DNA of 40,949 bases, taken from positions 1 to 40,949 of the forward strand of contig JAEILR010000005.1 of assembly GCA_016109435.1 (NCBI GenBank), given 5' to 3'. The notes below the pieces were generated by a model, which saw only the letters and a list, made by a program, of their open reading frames with translations, was not told where the DNA came from and searched no databases. Shown in pieces: positions 6,142 to 14,874 of this stretch. This DNA comes from Methanomassiliicoccus sp. (lineage in GTDB: Archaea; Thermoplasmatota; Thermoplasmata; Methanomassiliicoccales; Methanomassiliicoccaceae). Each line of letters opens with the position of its first letter. Position 1 is the stretch's first letter. The position numbers were made by a program, and so were the translations under genes.

Positions 6142-7372
6142 GACCATCACCAAAGGCACCATACTGACCACCAAGGACCTCAGCTTCTCTTACCAGAACG
6201 GGCCCCCGGCCCTGAACAAGGTATCACTGGACATCCCCCGGGGAAGGAAGATCGCTTTCCTGGGCCCCAACGGAGCGGGCAAGAGCACTCTGTTCTTGCA
6301 CTTCAACGGTATCCTGAGGCCGAAGAAGGGGGAGGTCCTCTACGACGGCGCTCCGCTGAAGTACGACCAGAGATCGCTGGCCACGCTGCGGCAGGACATC
6401 GCCATGGTGCTACAGAACCCCGACGACCAGATCTTCTCCACCACCGTGGAGGAGGACGTGGCCTTCGGGCCGATGAATTTAGAGCTAGACCGGGGAGAGG
6501 TGGAGAGGCGGGTGGAGGAGTCCCTTCACCTCGTGGGAATGGAGGACCTCCGCGGCCGGCCGACCCAGCAGCTCTCCTTCGGCCAGAGGAAGCGCGTATC
6601 CCTGGCTGGCGCGCTGGCGATGAAGCCCCGGGTGCTGATCATGGACGAGCCGACCGCCGGCCTGGACTCGGAGATGGTGCACGAGCTGATGGAGCTGTCG
6701 GACGAGCTTAACCACGGCGGCATGACGATGATCATGTCCACCCATGACATCGAGACCGCGTACGAGTGGGCGGACGAGATGGTCGTGCTGATCAAGGGAG
6801 AGATGCCGTTCTCCGGAACGCCGGACGAGCTGTTCGACCACCATGACCTCCTGGACCGGCTGAGGATCGTACATCCCTACGCGGTGAGGCTGAACCAGCA
6901 GATGCATTACCGCACCGGCCGGCCGGAGAGACCATTCCCCCGGAACCTGGTGGAGCTTACTCAGAAATGCTTCCCCCGAGCCGCTCCCGTCGGGGATGAC
7001 GGGACCTCCCGGCCCCGCCCCGATCCATCCAGCGGGACGCTGTACATAGTCGACATCGAGGACCCTGGTCTGGAACGGCAGATCGAGGACATCTCCGCCC
7101 GGGTCTCCGACCTGCACCATTCCTCCGGCGCTTACGGCGCCAGGGCCCGCCGCATGGTCAGGGACGGAAGGATCGACGTGCATCATCCCTTCCACGCCAT
7201 GGAGAACGCCATACTTCAGGTCAGCCTGGGCAACGACTTCGTGATGTACACCGATACCTCCCTCATCTCCCTGGTCGGGGAGGAGCTGGCCAGGGTGGAG
7301 AGGAGGGTAGGCCTGAGGACCAGGGTGGTGTTCAGCGGGCATATGGGGGCGGCCGCCGGAGGGCAGGGATGA
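6138..7372 (+). CDS. cbiO: CbiO, ATPase of cobalt ECF transporter, with C-terminal extension and a start-region frame defect
   Basis: ABC ATPase that powers CbiMNQ. All motifs are present: Walker A GPNGAGKST, Q-loop QNPDDQIF, signature LSFGQRKRVS, Walker B VLIMDEPTAGLD and switch STHDIE. The frame holding Walker A runs open from 6131 but offers no ATG, GTG or TTG before 6296, which lies beyond Walker A. A GTG at 6138 overlapping the cbiQ stop is the expected coupled start, but it is one base out of frame; adding one base near 6143 would join them. Either a one-base deletion or sequence error, or a rare start (ATC 6146, ATA 6161, CTG 6164). After the ~270-residue ATPase come ~140 extra residues of unrecognised sequence (from about 6960), longer than usual CbiO. 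Confidence 0.85.
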
Positions 7373-7512
7373 CCGCGGCGGCATCGCCCACCGCCCCCGC
7401 GACAGTCCTTTCCCAGGGATTTGACCGCGGCGGAACGGCGCGGGTCATGGGACACAGGTCTAATGAGGGTGCAATGCCATCAGCCCGGTCAGGGCTCAGG
7501 GACGGTTAGACG

Positions 7513-8871
7513 ATGAACATACCCAGGTTCGTTATAGGAGGAGAGCGCAGCGGGGTGGGGAAATCGACCATCACCGTAGGAATGCTGCTCGCGCTTCGGG
7601 CGAGGGGAGTGGAACCCCAGCCGTTCAAGGCCGGGCCCGACTTCCTGGACCCCATGCACCACAGCGTGGTCCTGGGAAAGCCGTCCCGCAACCTGGACAC
7701 CTGGATGTTCCGCCGGGAGATCGTGCCCTCGTTCGTCAGGGGCTCCCGGGGAGCGGACATCGCGGTAATCGAGGGAGTGATGGGCCTGTATGACGGCCTC
7801 GACGGCCGGTCCGAAGAGGGTTCGACGGCCCACCTGGCCAAGGTCCTCAAGGCGCCGGTGATCATGATCATTGACGCGTCCTCATCGGCCCGCTCCGCGG
7901 GGGCGGTGGCGCTGGGCTTCAAGGATTATGACCTCGGGGTGGACATCGCCGGGGTCATCTTCAACAACGTCGCCGGTCCCGGCCACCTGTCCATGCTGAA
8001 AGATTCCCTCCGGGGGATGGAGTGCCTGGGAGGGATACCGTCGGAATCGTCGGTGGAGCTGGGGTCCCGCCACCTGGGCCTGGTGCCTCCAGGGGAGGGG
8101 GCGGACATGGCCCGCTACGCCAAGATCCAAGCCCTGATCGAGGAGCATGTGGACCTCGACCGGGTCATCGAGATCGCCCGCTCGGCCCCGGAGATCGGTC
8201 CGCGGAAGCCTCTTTCATCCGCCCGGCGGAAGAGGCCGCGGACCCGGATCGGCCTGGCCAGCGACGAGGCGTTCAACTTCTACTATCAGGACAACATCGA
8301 CCGGCTGCAGGGCCTGGGAGCGGAGATCGTTCCCTTCTCTCCCCTCCGGGATAGCCTTCCGGAGGTCGACGGGCTGTACTTCGGGGGCGGGTACCCCGAG
8401 CTGTACGCCAAGCAGCTGGAGGAGAACTCCGTTCTCCGACGACAGGTGAGGGACGCGTTCAGCGCGGAGATGCCCATCTACGCGGAATGCGGAGGCATGA
8501 TGTACGCCAGCGGCACGTTCCGGGATCTCAACGGCCGGAGGATGAGCATGAGCGGCATGTTCGATGTCGAGGTGGAGATGACCGACCGGCTGCAGGCCAT
8601 CGGCTACGTCGAGATGGAGGCCATCCGTGACAACGTCATGTCCATGAAGGGATGGGAGACCCGCGGCCACGAGTTCCACTTCTCCAGGGTCTCGTGCCTG
8701 GGGAACGAGGAGATGGCGTATGCCATGAAGCGGGGAAGGGGCATGGTCGACGGGAAGGACGGGCTGGTGGCCCACTCCGCCCTGGCGTCGTATGCTCACC
8801 TCCACTTCGCTTCCTGCCCCGACTTCGCCCGGCGCTTCGTGACCAGCTGCACCTATGCCCGGAGGCGGTAG
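7513..8871 (+). CDS. CbiA/CfbB-family a,c-diamide synthase (cobyrinate or Ni-sirohydrochlorin)
   Basis: 452-residue glutamine-dependent amidotransferase that converts the a and c acetate side chains of a tetrapyrrole to amides, using ATP. The N-terminal domain has the P-loop GGERSGVGKST (~9-19), KAGPDFLDP and EGVMGLYDG. The C-terminal class I glutaminase domain carries the nucleophile in AECGGMMY and the catalytic His in HEFHFSRV. CbiA (B12) and CfbB (coenzyme F430) are homologous, and in methanogens the annotation is ambiguous. The neighbouring CbiP and the cobalt transporter favour CbiA, but F430 use is possible. It follows cbiO after 140 bases and overlaps the next gene by 17 bases. Confidence 0.88.
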   Translation: MNIPRFVIGGERSGVGKSTITVGMLLALRARGVEPQPFKAGPDFLDPMHHSVVLGKPSRNLDTWMFRREIVPSFVRGSRGADIAVIEGVMGLYDGLDGRSEEGSTAHLAKVLKAPVIMIIDASSSARSAGAVALGFKDYDLGVDIAGVIFNNVAGPGHLSMLKDSLRGMECLGGIPSESSVELGSRHLGLVPPGEGADMARYAKIQALIEEHVDLDRVIEIARSAPEIGPRKPLSSARRKRPRTRIGLASDEAFNFYYQDNIDRLQGLGAEIVPFSPLRDSLPEVDGLYFGGGYPELYAKQLEENSVLRRQVRDAFSAEMPIYAECGGMMYASGTFRDLNGRRMSMSGMFDVEVEMTDRLQAIGYVEMEAIRDNVMSMKGWETRGHEFHFSRVSCLGNEEMAYAMKRGRGMVDGKDGLVAHSALASYAHLHFASCPDFARRFVTSCTYARRR

Positions 8872-10675
8872 CACGGACGAGCACTGGCACAAGGTGGAGG
8901 CGGAGCTCAGGGAGTACCGCTCCGGTCCGAACGAGGAGTGCCCATACTATAACTGCCATTTCGAGGGGCAGGACTGCTCGCTGTGCTTCTGCCCCCTGTA
9001 CCCCTGCCTGGACGGGGCGCTGGGTAAGATGGTGCTGACCAAGAAGGGCACCGAGGTGTGGAGCTGCGAGGACTGTTACTGGATCCACCGCAACGATGTG
9101 GCGTCGGAGATCGCGAAGCGCGTTCCCGCCACCTCCGCCCCGCCGGCACGGGAGTTCCTCGATGGGGTGAAGGGCGAGGTCGCGTCGATACATGGCCTCT
9201 CTGCCCTACCCATCATGGTGCTGGGGACCACCTCCGGAGCGGGGAAGTCCCTCATCACCGCGGCGCTGTGCCGCCTGTTCTCGGACATGGGGCTGAACGT
9301 GGCGCCGTTCAAGTCCCAGAACATGTCCCTAAATTCAACGGTCACACCGCGGGGCGGGGAGATATCGAGGGCCCAGGCCCTGCAGGCGGTCGCTGCCCGC
9401 ACCGAGGCCGACAGCCGCATGAACCCCATTCTCCTGAAGCCGAAGAAGGACGATGTGTCCCAGGTCATCGTCGACGGGCGGCCGTATCGGGACATGGACG
9501 TCCCCACCTATTACGGCGAGTTCACCGAGGGCGAGGGCGTGGAGATCGTCCGGCGGGCATGGGAGTTCCTGCGCCGCACCCGGGACGTGGTGGTCATCGA
9601 AGGAGCCGGCTCCCCCGCGGAGATCAACATATCCGACCGGGAGATCGCCAACATGAGGACCGCGGAGATCGCCCGGGCGCCCTGCCTCCTGGTGGTCAAC
9701 ATGGAATGGGGGGGAGCGTTCGCCTACGCCTACGGCACCATCATGCTCCTTCCCCCCGAACGCCGCAGTATGGTCAAGGGCATCATTCTCAACAACATGC
9801 ACGGCGACGCCGATTGCCTTCGTCCGGGGATCGAGGAGCTGGAGTCCCGCCTGGGCATACCGGTGCTGGGGGTCGTGCCGCACGTCGAGCACCTCCTGCC
9901 GGACGAGGACTCCCAGGACCTGGCCAAGGAGAAGGGCGCGGGCACCCTGAGGATCGGGGTGATCATGCTCCCCCGCATCTCCAACTTCACCGACCTGGAC
10001 GCCCTGGCCCTGGAGGGAGTGAAGGTCGTATACGTCAAGGAGCCCCGCTCCCTGGAGGGAGTGGGGGCGATCATCATTCCGGGCACCAAGAACTCGGTGG
10101 CCGACCTGAAGTGGCTGCGCCAGACCGGCCTGTTCGACGCTATCAGGGAGCTGCGGGGGAAGCTCCCCATCCTGGGCATCTGCGGCGGCTACCAGATGCT
10201 GGGCCGGGAGATAATCGACCAGAACGGCGTGGAAGGGGACGTCGGGGCGACCTGGGAAGGGCTGGGGCTTCTGGACGCCACGACCAGGTTCGAGGCTTAC
10301 GAGAAGAGGACGCTCCAGGTCACCGGACGGCTGGCCCAGGGGAGTGGCGAGGTGCGGGGTTACGAGATACACATGGGGATGTCCGTGAGCAGGGAAGCAC
10401 CCCTGTTCATCCTCAACGAGCAGGAAGGGGAGACAGGAGAGGGCAGCGTCTCCGCCGACGGCATGGTCATGGGCTCCTACGTCCACGGCCTGTTCGACCT
10501 CCCCGGGTTCCGCACCGCCTTCCTGGCCAAGGTGCCGTCGACGGTCCCCAGGACCGCTGCGGCCCTCGATTACGACCGATCGGTGGAGGAGGGCCTGGAC
10601 GCGGTGGCGGCGGTGGTCCGCTCCAACGTGGACATGGAGCGGATAGTGAAGATACTGAGGGAGGGTCTGGATTGA
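8855..10675 (+). CDS. cbiP: CbiP (cobyric acid synthase) with fused N-terminal cysteine-rich domain
   Basis: 606-residue protein. Residues ~1-85 form a Cys-rich domain (CPYYNCHF...CSLCFCPLYPC...CEDCYW) like the small Cys-rich domain family often found in cobalamin loci, probably a zinc site. Residues ~120-370 are the dethiobiotin-synthetase-like ATPase (LGTTSGAGKS; FKSQNMSLNS; MNPILLKP). The C-terminal glutaminase has the nucleophile in LGICGGYQMLG, YEIHMG and the His of YVHGLFD. CbiP amidates side chains b, d, e and g. The usual D-I-D/E-R-G-G motif of the ATPase half reads NMEWGG here and the following segment is divergent, unlike the next gene. It overlaps cbiA and, as TTGA, the downstream gene. 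Confidence 0.88.
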   Translation: MPGGGSTDEHWHKVEAELREYRSGPNEECPYYNCHFEGQDCSLCFCPLYPCLDGALGKMVLTKKGTEVWSCEDCYWIHRNDVASEIAKRVPATSAPPAREFLDGVKGEVASIHGLSALPIMVLGTTSGAGKSLITAALCRLFSDMGLNVAPFKSQNMSLNSTVTPRGGEISRAQALQAVAARTEADSRMNPILLKPKKDDVSQVIVDGRPYRDMDVPTYYGEFTEGEGVEIVRRAWEFLRRTRDVVVIEGAGSPAEINISDREIANMRTAEIARAPCLLVVNMEWGGAFAYAYGTIMLLPPERRSMVKGIILNNMHGDADCLRPGIEELESRLGIPVLGVVPHVEHLLPDEDSQDLAKEKGAGTLRIGVIMLPRISNFTDLDALALEGVKVVYVKEPRSLEGVGAIIIPGTKNSVADLKWLRQTGLFDAIRELRGKLPILGICGGYQMLGREIIDQNGVEGDVGATWEGLGLLDATTRFEAYEKRTLQVTGRLAQGSGEVRGYEIHMGMSVSREAPLFILNEQEGETGEGSVSADGMVMGSYVHGLFDLPGFRTAFLAKVPSTVPRTAAALDYDRSVEEGLDAVAAVVRSNVDMERIVKILREGLD

Positions 10676-11517
10676 GCAGCATCATGGTACAGGGCACGTC
10701 GTCGGGAGCGGGCAAGACCACCGTCGCCGCGTTGTTCTGCCGGCATCTCACGGCCAGGGGCTTCCGGGTCGCTCCCTTCAAGGCCACCAACCTGTCGTTG
10801 AACTCCTTCGTCACCGCCAGGGGGGAGGAGATGGGGGTGTCCCAGGCCTTCCAGGCGTGGGCCTGCGGAAGGGAGCCGGAGGGGGACATGAACCCCATCC
10901 TCCTCAAGCCGAGGGGCAACGGTTCCTGCCAGATCGTCCTCGCCGGCCGGCCCTATGCCGACATCGGCAGGGGGGGCAAGAAGGCGGAGAGGGAGGTCCT
11001 GATGGGAGCGGTCGCCGGTTCCCTCCGCCGGCTGATCGACAAGTATGACGTGGTGGTCATCGAAGGGTCCGGCTCCCCGGCGGAGATCAACCTGAGGGCC
11101 GAAGACCTGGCCAACATGGCCACGGCGGAGATGGCCGGGGCCCCTGTGGTGCTGGTGGGGGACATCGAGAGAGGAGGGGTGTTCGCGGGCCTGTACGGCA
11201 CCTATTCGCTCCTTGAGGACCGCCACAAGCGGCTGGTCAAGGCGTTCCTCATCAACCGGTTCCGGGGGGAGGAAAGCATACTGGCAAGCGGCATCCAGCG
11301 CATGGAGGAGTTGCTGCGCGCGCCGTCACTGGGCGTACTCCCCTTCGCCGACCTGAAGTTCCCGGCGGAGGACAGCCTGGACATGGGGCGGGCGCAGGGC
11401 ACCGGCCTCCACGGGGCGGATGCCAGGAAGAGCTGGCTGGCCAACCTGGACGCGTTCTACGAATTGTCCCAGAAGCATATCGACTATGCCTCCGTGGAAA
11501 AGCTGGCATTCTCCTGA
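10672..11517 (+). CDS. CbiP-like ATPase domain protein lacking the glutaminase domain
   Basis: 281-residue homologue of the N-terminal half of CbiP. It carries P-loop QGTSSGAGKTT, FKATNLSLNS, MNPILLKP, EGSGSPAEINL and the canonical DIERGGVFAGLYGT motif, then NRFRGEES and LGVLPF. It ends ~30 residues after the ATPase fold, with no GATase Cys/His segment, so it cannot make ammonia from glutamine by itself. Start: TTG 10672 overlaps the cbiP TGA (TTGA), though ATG 10684 is also possible. It may act with the upstream CbiP, take free ammonia, or ligate another amine. The frame stays open far upstream, which hides the true start. Confidence 0.8.
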   Translation: MSSIMVQGTSSGAGKTTVAALFCRHLTARGFRVAPFKATNLSLNSFVTARGEEMGVSQAFQAWACGREPEGDMNPILLKPRGNGSCQIVLAGRPYADIGRGGKKAEREVLMGAVAGSLRRLIDKYDVVVIEGSGSPAEINLRAEDLANMATAEMAGAPVVLVGDIERGGVFAGLYGTYSLLEDRHKRLVKAFLINRFRGEESILASGIQRMEELLRAPSLGVLPFADLKFPAEDSLDMGRAQGTGLHGADARKSWLANLDAFYELSQKHIDYASVEKLAFS

Positions 11518-11547
11518 CGTCGTTTCCCTCGGAAAACGATATGAACG

Positions 11548-12903
11548 ATGGCGCCTCTTGGTAGGGTGGACAGCGAGCTGTTCACCGACCAGACAGCGCT
11601 CGGGTCGACCGGAGACGACGTGGAGAGCATCATGCAGGAACAGGCAAAGGCGATCGTCCTCAATGTCGGGACACCCAACGGATTGGGCGTGATAAGGAGC
11701 CTGGGCAGGGAAGGCGTGCCCATTCTGGCGGTGGACCACCATAAGAACGCCCCGGGGCTTCATTCCAGGTATGCCTCTCCCCAGGTCCTCCCGGAGCCGG
11801 CGGCCCACCCGGAGGAGGTTTTCAAGCGGCTGATGAGCATCGGGTCAGGGTTCGGAGAGAAGGGCGTTCTGTTCCCCTGCTCCGACGCCTATGTGCTGTT
11901 CGTCTCCCGCTACCGGAAGGAGCTGGCGGAGCATTTCGATTTCTGCATCCCCTCGGAGGCCGTGCTCGAGGGCATGGTCAACAAGCGCCGCCAGTACGAG
12001 GAGGCGTCCAGGATCGGCACACCGATCTCCAAGACCTTCTACCCCCAGGACATGAAGCAAGTGCGGGAGATAAGGGACCTCTTGGACTACCCGGCGTTCA
12101 TCAAGCCGTACTACTCCCACCTGTGGTACGAGGTGTTCGGCAACAAGGGGTTCAAGGTCAGATCTCCCCGGGAGCTGGAAGAGCGCTACGCGGTGATCTT
12201 CTCCACCGGCCTGGAGGCCCTGGTGCAATCGATCATTCAGGGGCCCAACACCAACCACATCAAGGTCTGCGCCTACTATGATCGGCAGGGGGTCCGCAGG
12301 GGACTGTTCCTCACCCGCAAGATGAGGCAGAACCCTACCGAGTTCGGGGTGGGGTCGATCATGGAGAGCTTTCACGATGACCGGCTGGCGGCCATCGGCA
12401 TCAAGTTCCTGGAGGGCATCAACTACCGGGGCGTGGGGTCTATCGAGCTGAAGCTGGACGACCGGGACGGCAAGTACAAGATGATCGAGCTCAACCCCCG
12501 GCTGTGGGCCCAGAACTCCCAGCCCACTTATGCCGGGATCAACTTCCCCAAGATGCAGTACGACGACCTGACCGGGCGGCCGATGGAGGAGACGGACTAC
12601 CGGGATGGGGTCAGGTGGATCGATACGCTGGAGGATTTCCGGGCGTTCTGGTGGTATCGCCAGAGAGGGATGGCCACCTTCGGGGACCTGGCCCGAGCCT
12701 GGCTGAAGAACGACTGCCACGCCTACTTCGCCTGGGACGATCCCGTGCCCTCGTTCGTCCATTCCAAGGGCGGCGTCGAGCCGATGAACATGCTGGCCGA
12801 GCTTCTTAGGACCCCGGCGGTCGACGAGGGGCCGGAGAAGGCAGGGCACAAGCCATTGGAGCGGACGACCGGCCACGGGCTCAAGGAACCTGAGAACCGC
12901 TAG
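11548..12903 (+). CDS. ATP-grasp superfamily ligase (COG3919-like)
   Basis: Up to 451 residues; ATG 11632 is a possible shorter start (the homologous part begins AKAIVLNVGTPNGLGVIRSL). Residues ~30-140 are a Rossmann-like pre-ATP-grasp domain. The ATP-grasp fold follows, with the conserved acid-Asn motif MIELNPRLWAQNS (~319) for Mg-ATP and a Lys in FIKPYYSH. Such enzymes join a carboxylate to an amine through an acyl-phosphate. The substrate is unknown; position right after two CbiP-type proteins (31 bases after the stop) hints at a tetrapyrrole or amino-acid carboxylate. The gene overlaps its convergent neighbour by four bases (12900-12903). Confidence 0.75.
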   Translation: MAPLGRVDSELFTDQTALGSTGDDVESIMQEQAKAIVLNVGTPNGLGVIRSLGREGVPILAVDHHKNAPGLHSRYASPQVLPEPAAHPEEVFKRLMSIGSGFGEKGVLFPCSDAYVLFVSRYRKELAEHFDFCIPSEAVLEGMVNKRRQYEEASRIGTPISKTFYPQDMKQVREIRDLLDYPAFIKPYYSHLWYEVFGNKGFKVRSPRELEERYAVIFSTGLEALVQSIIQGPNTNHIKVCAYYDRQGVRRGLFLTRKMRQNPTEFGVGSIMESFHDDRLAAIGIKFLEGINYRGVGSIELKLDDRDGKYKMIELNPRLWAQNSQPTYAGINFPKMQYDDLTGRPMEETDYRDGVRWIDTLEDFRAFWWYRQRGMATFGDLARAWLKNDCHAYFAWDDPVPSFVHSKGGVEPMNMLAELLRTPAVDEGPEKAGHKPLERTTGHGLKEPENR

Positions 12904-13517
12904 TTGTAGCGGATGGAGTGCCCTTCACCCCTGCCCTTCCGTCCGAGCTGCAGCCACAGGCCCAGGGCCCTGCCCAGGTCATGGATGTACTCGCCTGCGG
13001 CGAGGGCGTTCCTCTCGATGATGGCGGCAAAGCGGTCCATCTCCTCCCCCGAGGGGATGAAGCTCAGGTCCCGCTTGGACTTGTCCGCGTCCAGGTACAT
13101 CAGGCGCTCCTTCAGGGTGCAGAGGTCCTCACCGAGGAACGCCGGCTCCGGGGAGACCTTCGCGTCCTTCCTCCCCAGCATCAACGAGGCGTTCTCCACC
13201 GTCCTCAGCTCCTCCAGGATCTGAGCGACGGCCTTTCGGCCGTTGAGGCAGTGGTCGTGGAAGTCCTCCACCCGCACATTGATGTAGTCGGCCTTGGCCG
13301 CCTTCTCGCACTGCTGCACCAAGGCCATGAGCTTCCCCATCTCCTCGAACATGACCAGGAGGAACGTGAACCTCGCGCGGTCCCGCCCGGGAAAGTCGTC
13401 CTGCCCGGCCAGGGCATGGTAGGTATTGGAGTTATCCAGGATGTGGGCCGCCAGGTCCACCGCGATCTGGAAGGCCTCGTCCCTCATGGGGTGGATGACA
13501 TCGGGTTCGCCGCTCAT
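12900..13517 (-). CDS. AbiV-like HEPN-domain protein
   Basis: 205-residue helical protein. The segment YHALAGQD...FTFLLVMFEEMGKLMAL (~33-67), followed by VEDFHDHCLNGRKAV (~82-96), resembles the AbiV subgroup of HEPN proteins (abortive-infection proteins with an EE-x-GK helix followed by an F-x-DH segment). HEPN folds are often ribonucleases or RNA-binding, though the RxxxxH catalytic signature is not obvious here. It stands alone with no toxin-antitoxin partner visible; neighbours are an ATP-grasp gene (tail to tail) and a 2TM protein (head to head). Family assignment is by pattern only. Confidence 0.55.
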   Translation of the reverse strand: MSGEPDVIHPMRDEAFQIAVDLAAHILDNSNTYHALAGQDDFPGRDRARFTFLLVMFEEMGKLMALVQQCEKAAKADYINVRVEDFHDHCLNGRKAVAQILEELRTVENASLMLGRKDAKVSPEPAFLGEDLCTLKERLMYLDADKSKRDLSFIPSGEEMDRFAAIIERNALAAGEYIHDLGRALGLWLQLGRKGRGEGHSIRYN

Positions 13518-13597
13518 GCCACTAGAACGAAGGAACGAATATGAATTGATTGCCTAAACAAGATAACGATATATCCAATGAAATGGAATATTTACTC

Positions 13598-13867
13598 ATG
13601 GACAGCGAGACCGAGCTCAGACTGAGGGCAAGGAAGATAGCTGAGGATAAGATAGGTTTCTACGTCCATCTGGCCATTTACCTTCTGGTCAATTCCATGC
13701 TCATCTTCGTGTGGTGGTGGGGTGGAGGCGGCTTCCCCTGGTTCGTTTTCGTGCTGGTGTTCTGGGGCATCGGCGTTGTGGCCCACGGTGTGGGAACGTT
13801 CATCCAGCCCCACTATACCGACAGGATGGCGGAGAAGGAGTACCAGCGGCTCAAGGGGCAGAGGTAG
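13598..13867 (+). CDS. Small 2TM-domain membrane protein
   Basis: 89 residues from ATG 13598. A charged helix (ETELRLRARKIAEDK) precedes two transmembrane helices (about 20-38 and 46-68) separated by WWWGGGGFPWF, then FIQPHYTDRMAEKEYQRL. This is the '2TM domain' pattern seen in small membrane proteins and at the ends of some histidine kinases. ATG 13598 is chosen because ATATAT at 13569-13574 is ~26 bases upstream (leaderless); ATG 13583 and TTG 13550 are in frame but lie too close to the box. Function unknown. The 3' end overlaps the convergent DUF3243-like gene by 17 bases. Confidence 0.75.
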   Translation: MDSETELRLRARKIAEDKIGFYVHLAIYLLVNSMLIFVWWWGGGGFPWFVFVLVFWGIGVVAHGVGTFIQPHYTDRMAEKEYQRLKGQR

Positions 13868-14165
13868 GGGCAGTATCGATCATCCTCAGGAAAACCCTGG
13901 CCAGCATCTCCCGTTCCTCAGCGGTGGCAAGGTCCCAAAGCTCCGCCACCATCTTCTCCTCCGGAGACCCGGAGCACACCCTGGCGGCCAGGAAATCGAT
14001 GATGTCCTGCACCGTTCCGATGATGTTCCGGTCGGAGGGGTCCAGTTCCCTGGCGGTTTCCACGGTTTCCCGCAGGGAGCCCCGCCAGTCGTCCCAGCTC
14101 TTTGCGAAGTTCATGATGTCCAGGCAGGCCTCGGGGGCGTCCCGGGGCGCGGTGGTCTCCTTCAT
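13851..14165 (-). CDS. DUF3243-like small protein
   Basis: 104-residue acidic protein. The core SWDDWRGSLRETVETA...IIDFLAARVCSGSPEEKMVAELWDLATAEEREMLARVFLRMI resembles DUF3243 (a W-x-x-W start, a fLA-x-x-V segment, P-E-x-K and ELW). No catalytic motif is visible. Function unknown. It overlaps the 3' end of the 2TM gene on the other strand. Confidence 0.6.
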   Translation of the reverse strand: MKETTAPRDAPEACLDIMNFAKSWDDWRGSLRETVETARELDPSDRNIIGTVQDIIDFLAARVCSGSPEEKMVAELWDLATAEEREMLARVFLRMIDTAPTSAP

Positions 14166-14341
14166 GAGATGGAATTGGGAGCAGCAAGTCCTTAAGGCAT
14201 ACGACCGGGACGGTCCAGAAAGCCCGCGGCGTAGAAGAATGCTGGGCGCGGTCCCGGACCCAAAGCCTGGCCGGTCTTGGCGCCCCGGACCGCTGGGGCG
14301 CTTGGAGGTCGTCTACCAGGTCCGATGTCGGGTACGATCGT

Positions 14342-14584
14342 TCACTTCTGTTCCGGGGGCATCTGTTCGACAGGGGCCTGGGGAGGCGCCGGCTGTTCCC
14401 GGGGGGGCTGCATCTGGGTCGGCGTGGTGGTCTCCCTCTTCCTGAGCCACTCCATGATGAACCAGATGCCGAGCAAGATGAAGAATATGCCCACGATGTA
14501 TCTGAGCAGCCCTTCGAATACTATCACCAGTATGCCGAACACGATGCTTATCAACGCGATCAATGGGTCGTAGTTCATGTTCAT
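14342..14584 (-). CDS. Small membrane protein with proline/glutamine-rich tail (DUF3096-like)
   Basis: 80 residues. Two hydrophobic helices (about 8-25 and 28-47: ISIVFGILVIVFEG, YIVGIFFILLGIWFIME) resemble the DUF3096 pattern, then a charged turn (WLRKRE) and a hydrophilic tail rich in Pro and Gln. ATG 14584 follows a TATA box (TTTTATATAT, 14611-14620) by the right distance; ATG 14578 is an alternative. Function unknown. Confidence 0.7.
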   Translation of the reverse strand: MNMNYDPLIALISIVFGILVIVFEGLLRYIVGIFFILLGIWFIMEWLRKRETTTPTQMQPPREQPAPPQAPVEQMPPEQK

Positions 14585-14874
14585 CCTGACAATTTTCTAC
14601 TGATGGAACGATATATAAAATTATGGCGTCAAAACTGTTCCGTGCGCCGTCCAGCATCGGAGCCAGTCGTCCCGCTCGGAGGATGAGCGGGGCGATATCG
14701 CCTCGGAACTGAGCATCGTCCGGTCATCTTGTTAGGACCGCGAGTCCGGGAGGACGCTCCGTCGGGCGGGGCCCGCGTCGGCCTGAGCCGGCCACGATCA
14801 AAGAAATATTCATGGTGTCATATGGAACAACCTTTAAGTAATGGTCTTCGTGTTTTCCTTTTGGAGTTATAATA
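14585..14874. other. Divergent promoter region, no gene
   Basis: 290 bases between two divergent genes. The minus-strand gene has TTTTATATAT at 14611-14620. The plus-strand gene has TTTAAGTA at 14833-14840 and a GGAG at 14863-14866 before its TTG start. Nothing else recognisable. Confidence 0.5.

Noticed and set aside
9058..10671. Open frame upstream of the CbiP-like ATPase, suggesting an 819-residue protein
   Set aside because: The upstream part is low-complexity shadow of cbiP in another frame; the true start overlaps the cbiP stop at 10672.
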